Of a stretch of DNA of 10,000 bases, positions 6,128-10,000 are shown in pieces. The notes beneath the pieces are model-generated. The model was not told where the DNA came from. It did not search any database and saw nothing but the letters and a program-made list of their open reading frames with translations. The position numbers and the translations under genes are program-made. Position 1 is the first letter of the stretch; each line of letters opens with the position of its first letter. Source of the DNA: Nitrospira sp. (GTDB lineage: Bacteria; Nitrospirota; Nitrospiria; Nitrospirales; Nitrospiraceae); contig JAIWOH010000166.1 in assembly GCA_020216985.1 (NCBI GenBank), forward strand, positions 1 through 10,000, given 5' to 3'.

Positions 6128-9100
6128 TCACGGTCCCTTCGCCTCGGCGCGCCGTTCAAGCCACCGGTACAGGACCGGGAGCACAATCAGCGTCAACAGG
6201 GTGGACGAGATCAGCCCCCCGATCACCACCGTCGCCAGCGGCCGCTGAACTTCTGAACCGGGACCGGTCGCCAGGAGCAACGGCGTGAGCCCCAGCGCGG
6301 CCACACAGGCAGTCATCAGCACCGGCCGAAGACGCAGCACCATACCGGTCACGACGGCTTCATCCAGCGGGACCCCCTGTTGCCGCAACTGATTGATGAA
6401 CGAGATCTTGACCGTGCCGTTCAGCACAGCGACACCGAACAGGGCGATGAAGCCCACAGAGGCGGGGACCGAGAGATACAGTCCCCTCAGTTTCAGGGCT
6501 ACCAGCCCTCCGACCATCGCAAACGGGATGGCCAACATAATCAGCGCCGCTTGTCTCCATGAGCCAAACGTCAGATAGAGCAAGAGAAAAATCAGCCCGA
6601 TGACCATCGGCACGACCAAGGCCAGACGGGCCATCGCTCGTCTCTGGTTTTCAAACTGTCCGCCCCACGTGATGTAATAGCCGGGTGGAAGCTTCACCTG
6701 CTGGGAGACGACCTTCTGTGCCTCTTCGACGGCGCCGACCAGATCACGCCCGATGACATTGGCTTCGATCACGAGGCGGCGGCTGGCCTGCTCGCGACTG
6801 ATTTGGGCCGGTCCCTCCACGATCCTGACATCGGCCAGTTCCCGCAAGGGAATACGAGAACCGTCCGGTGCCGTCACCCATAGAGCGGCGATCGCTTCGA
6901 CGTCGTTCCGCCGGTCGTCCGGGAATTTGACGACAATCGGGAATCGCCACTGTCCTTCGAAGACTTCCCCCGCTCCGATACCGGGCCCGACGGCCTTGAT
7001 GACCTCCGTGATGTCCGACACGTTGATTCCATACCGCGCAACTTTGGAGCGGTCGATCTTCATCATCAGATAATACAGACCGGACACCTGCTCCATTCGA
7101 AGATCGGACAGGCCCTTGACCTGTCGCAGGGCGCGAGCGATGTCATCGCCTTTGGCCCGCAAAATCTCCAGATCGTCGCCGAACAGCTTGACGGCCACCT
7201 GTGAGCGGACTCCGGACACCAACTCATCCACCCTCATCGCGATGGGCTGGGTCAGGCCGAACGCAATGCCGGGCACCTGCGCCAACCGTTGACGCACTTG
7301 CTCTTCGATCTCGCCCTTGTTGCGTGCCTGCCATTCGGTTTCAGGTTTCAGCAACACATACAGGTCGCTCAGCTCCATGCCCATCGGATCGGTCCCCAAC
7401 TCATTTGCACCGGTCCGAGAGACGACCGACCGCACATCGGGGACGGCCAAGAGCAATCGCTCGATCTCGCCGGTCATGTTGAGCGATTCGCTCAAGCTGA
7501 TGCTCGGCAGCCGCATCACGTTCACCACGATCGATCCTTCGTCCATAATCGGCACGAATTCGCGCCCGATGAACGGCACCAGCACCGCCCCCCCCGCTAA
7601 GATTCCTACCGCGCCGACCACAACAATCGATGTCCTCTGGAGAGCCACCTCCAAAAGGGCCCGATAGAGCCGCCGTCCCTCCAACGAGAGACGCCGTTCG
7701 TTTTGTGACGAGCGGGCTTTCAAGAACCCCACGCAGAGGGCCGGGATCACGGTCATCGACAAGGCCAAAGAACTCAGCAAGGCGATCACGACCGTTTGCG
7801 CCAGGGGATGAAACATCTTGCCTTCGATCCCTTGAAGGGTCATGAGCGGCACAAAGGTCAACGCAATGATCAATTCCCCGAACAAGCTCGGTCTCCTGAC
7901 TTCCAAGACGGCGCGCAGCGCCACCAAGAGCTTCTCGGCAGGACCAAGCGGCGCGGATCGACCGACGGATGATTCACTCAAGTGACGCTCGACGTTCTCC
8001 ACCTGCACGATCGCCGCATCGACGATCATGCCCAGCGAGATGGCCAGCCCGCCGAGCGACATCAGATTGGCCGAGAGGCCGACCTGCCGCATGATCAGAA
8101 ACGTGGCCAATGTGGCCAACGGCAATATGAGGGACACGACAAAGGCACCGCGCAGGTTTCTTAAGAATCCATAGAGGACCAGGACGACGACCGCCGCTCC
8201 CTCCAACAACGCCCGCTCGACGGTCTCAAGGGCCCGAGCCACCAGTTCGAGCCGGTCATAGAAGGGAACGATGGCGACTCCTTCCGGCAACAGTCGATTG
8301 ATCAGGGCCACGTGGGCCTTGACGGCCGAGACCACCTCCCGCGAGTTTCCGCCCCGCAACATGACGGCGATACCTTCCATGGCCTCTCCCTTCCCGTCAC
8401 GGGTCACGCCGCCCAACCGAACGGCGTGACCGTGGCGCACCGTCGCCACATCCTTGAGATAGATCGGCGTGCCTCCGCGAGCCGCCACGACAATCCGCTC
8501 CAAGTCCTCGACGGAACGGGCCAGCCCCTGGCCATAGACCACCAGCTTGTCACCGCCCCGCTCGATATAGCCGCCGTCCGCGTTCCGGTTGTTCTCCGTC
8601 ACCGCCGTTTGCACCTGTCGCAGCGTCAGCCCCAGACTGGCCAATCGGCCGGGGTCCACAAGCACCTCGTACTGTTTGGCGAGTCCCCCCAACGTATCGA
8701 CGTCGGCCAGCCCCGGCACACTGCGCAGCAGCGGTCGAATCACCCAGTCGTGCAGTGTCCGCAGATCCTGAAGGCTCTGTCCCGGCCCTTCCACCAGATA
8801 CATGAACACTTCACTCAAGCCTGTGCTGATCGGACCCAACATGGGCTCAAGACCTTGAGGCAGCCGGGACCGCGCTTGTATCAATCGCTCCAGGACGAGT
8901 TGGCGGGCGAAGTACACATCGACGGCATCGTCGAACACGACCGTGACCACCGACAACCCGTATCGAGAGACCGATCGTAGTTCGGTTTTGCCGGGCAGAT
9001 TCGTCAACTCGATTTCCAGGGGGAAGGTGACCAGCCGTTCGATTTCGGTCGGCGCCAAAGAAGGAGCGCGCGTGATGACCTGTACCTGCACCGGCGTGAT

Positions 9101-9223
9101 TTCGGGAAACGCATCGATCGGCAGCCGAACAAACGAGAAGATGCCTCCCACGCTCAGGGCCAGGGCACCGAGTAAAACCAGCCACCGTTGCTCCATGGAC
9201 CAACGGATGAGCCGCTCGATCAT
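6128..9223 (-). CDS. Heavy-metal efflux RND pump (CzcA/CusA family)
   Basis: This is the inner-membrane proton-driven pump of a tripartite heavy-metal efflux system. The 1031-residue length is usual for the family. TM1 lies at about 13-32, followed by the first periplasmic half (about 33-335), five helices between about 337 and 500, and TM7 at about 531-550. The second periplasmic half (about 560-865) and the last five helices to about 1020 complete it. The TM4 proton-relay motif is AISLGMIVDAAIVQVEN, with Asp402 and Glu409; Ser396 stands where CzcA has a further Asp, a CusA-like arrangement. The periplasmic cleft segment around 660-675 (MRVDELVSGVRS) is instead CzcA-like, with Glu667 where CusA has a copper-binding Met. 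Metal specificity is therefore unsettled. The start ATG has GGAGG six bases upstream and overlaps the adaptor's TGA (ATGA), indicating coupled translation. No frameshift is seen. Confidence 0.95.
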   Translation of the reverse strand: MIERLIRWSMEQRWLVLLGALALSVGGIFSFVRLPIDAFPEITPVQVQVITRAPSLAPTEIERLVTFPLEIELTNLPGKTELRSVSRYGLSVVTVVFDDAVDVYFARQLVLERLIQARSRLPQGLEPMLGPISTGLSEVFMYLVEGPGQSLQDLRTLHDWVIRPLLRSVPGLADVDTLGGLAKQYEVLVDPGRLASLGLTLRQVQTAVTENNRNADGGYIERGGDKLVVYGQGLARSVEDLERIVVAARGGTPIYLKDVATVRHGHAVRLGGVTRDGKGEAMEGIAVMLRGGNSREVVSAVKAHVALINRLLPEGVAIVPFYDRLELVARALETVERALLEGAAVVVLVLYGFLRNLRGAFVVSLILPLATLATFLIMRQVGLSANLMSLGGLAISLGMIVDAAIVQVENVERHLSESSVGRSAPLGPAEKLLVALRAVLEVRRPSLFGELIIALTFVPLMTLQGIEGKMFHPLAQTVVIALLSSLALSMTVIPALCVGFLKARSSQNERRLSLEGRRLYRALLEVALQRTSIVVVGAVGILAGGAVLVPFIGREFVPIMDEGSIVVNVMRLPSISLSESLNMTGEIERLLLAVPDVRSVVSRTGANELGTDPMGMELSDLYVLLKPETEWQARNKGEIEEQVRQRLAQVPGIAFGLTQPIAMRVDELVSGVRSQVAVKLFGDDLEILRAKGDDIARALRQVKGLSDLRMEQVSGLYYLMMKIDRSKVARYGINVSDITEVIKAVGPGIGAGEVFEGQWRFPIVVKFPDDRRNDVEAIAALWVTAPDGSRIPLRELADVRIVEGPAQISREQASRRLVIEANVIGRDLVGAVEEAQKVVSQQVKLPPGYYITWGGQFENQRRAMARLALVVPMVIGLIFLLLYLTFGSWRQAALIMLAIPFAMVGGLVALKLRGLYLSVPASVGFIALFGVAVLNGTVKISFINQLRQQGVPLDEAVVTGMVLRLRPVLMTACVAALGLTPLLLATGPGSEVQRPLATVVIGGLISSTLLTLIVLPVLYRWLERRAEAKGP

Positions 9224-10000
9224 AGAGGGCCTCCGGTCGGCATCTGGTCGCGGAGGATTTCGGATTTCAGCATGTAACTCCCTTCGGTCACAACCTCCTC
9301 GCCGGCCGCCAATCCGTCCTTGACTTCCACATAATCGTTGGAAGCGGCGCCGAGTCGAATGTCGCGCAGCTCAAACCGACCCGCTCCCCGCGAAAGAAAC
9401 ACCGTCGTTCGACTGCCGACCTGTTGCACGGCCTTGCGTGGGATCGTCAACACCGGCCGCTCCGGCACCAGTAACGTCGCTTCGACGAACATGTGAGGGC
9501 GCAATCGCCGATCGGGGTTGGGAAGCTCCAGCCGCACCATGATGGTTCTGGTGGCCGGCTCGATCACCGCGCCGACGTAGGTCACGATGCCGCGAAAAAC
9601 GGTGTCAGGATACGCCGAGACACGAACCTCGGCCTCCAATCCCACCCGCAACAGACCGGCCTGTTGCTCGGGAAAGTCCGCCCGCACCCACACCGTCGAG
9701 AGATCGGCCACGGTGAAGAGCGTTTGATTCACGTCCACCACCTCCCCGACCGTGGCATTGCGTTCGATGATGTCCCCATGGAAGGGAGCCCGTAAAAACA
9801 CCTGCGCGACTTCCGCATGGGGTAACTCCTTGGCGGTCAACCGTTGGATTTCGCGCTCCGTCATGCCCAACAAATGGAGCTTTTCTTCCGCCTCGTGCAG
9901 CTCGGCCTTGGCATTGTCCTGTTCCGCCTCGCGCCGCTGATATTCGGCGGCCCCGATGGCCCCTTCCTCGAACAGCAGACGGGCCCGTTCCAAGGCTTTT
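9220..10000 (-). CDS. Heavy-metal efflux adaptor (CzcB/CusB-type membrane fusion protein), C-terminal part
   Basis: This periplasmic adaptor links the RND pump to an outer-membrane channel. The last 259 codons are present; the N terminus lies beyond the right edge (a TTG at 9993 is not a credible start because the helical frame continues through it). In order: the second helix of the coiled-coil hairpin, rich in Glu, Arg and Ala (EYQRREAEQDNAKAEL); the half lipoyl motif (RAPFHGDIIERNATVGEVV); and a beta-barrel domain from STVWVRADFPEQQ through SAYPDTVFRGIV and PATRTIMVRLEL to RPHMFVEATL. The membrane-proximal domain follows (IPRKAVQQVG, VKDGLAAGEEVVTEG), ending in MLKSEIL and TGGPL. No C-terminal His-rich metal-binding domain is present. 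It is the upstream partner of the pump gene, overlapping it by four bases. Confidence 0.93.
   Translation of the reverse strand, partial: KALERARLLFEEGAIGAAEYQRREAEQDNAKAELHEAEEKLHLLGMTEREIQRLTAKELPHAEVAQVFLRAPFHGDIIERNATVGEVVDVNQTLFTVADLSTVWVRADFPEQQAGLLRVGLEAEVRVSAYPDTVFRGIVTYVGAVIEPATRTIMVRLELPNPDRRLRPHMFVEATLLVPERPVLTIPRKAVQQVGSRTTVFLSRGAGRFELRDIRLGAASNDYVEVKDGLAAGEEVVTEGSYMLKSEILRDQMPTGGPL

Noticed and set aside
1..10000. CRISPR array, tRNA or rRNA genes, complete insertion sequence
   Set aside because: No regularly spaced repeats, no cloverleaf or rRNA signature, and no transposase or terminal inverted repeats were recognised.

Overview
The window comes from a GC-rich Gram-negative bacterium. 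It shows periplasmic and outer-membrane metal-resistance proteins, a Tat-exported multicopper oxidase and a tripartite RND pump. The style of the genes (HupE/UreJ-like protein, HtrA, CopB, CopA-type oxidase, CzcA/CusA-type pump) fits a Nitrospira-like or proteobacterial genome. That lineage is an inference from gene content, since there is no marker gene here.

Layout. The 3' part of a HupE/UreJ-type membrane protein runs rightward (2-448). Everything else that is intact runs leftward. Reading in the direction of transcription from the right edge: a metal-efflux adaptor (CzcB/CusB type, cut by the window edge, 10000-9220) overlaps by ATGA with a 1031-residue HME-RND pump (9223-6128). After a scar of about 1 kb come a CopA-like multicopper oxidase (4879-2987), overlapping by ATGA with a CopB-like outer-membrane protein (2990-2172), and a periplasmic HtrA/DegP protease (2017-623). 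The protease has its own sigma70-like promoter.

The scar (about 4954-6118) is the most informative part. It holds three broken genes: (i) the last ~60 codons of a second, CusA-like RND pump, still directly upstream of the oxidase; (ii) on the other strand, the C-terminal half of an IntI-like tyrosine recombinase, with a one-base frameshift, an in-frame TAG where the family has Trp, and the catalytic Tyr replaced by Asp; (iii) the N-terminal part of a DNA methyltransferase, frameshifted and cut at its TSPPYW motif about 10 bp from the pump's stop codon. Between (ii) and (iii) lie about 250 bp of non-coding DNA with two bulged hairpins, a weak promoter-like sequence and a GAA/GAT tract. The simplest reading is that mobile DNA entered or recombined within a longer copper/heavy-metal operon, removed most of the cusA-like gene, and then decayed.

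How the genes work together (from family knowledge): the adaptor and RND pump export metal ions from periplasm or cytoplasm through an outer-membrane partner outside the window. The multicopper oxidase and CopB handle periplasmic copper, and HtrA deals with damaged envelope proteins. I found no clear new defence or mobile system. The unexplained material is confined to the scar.
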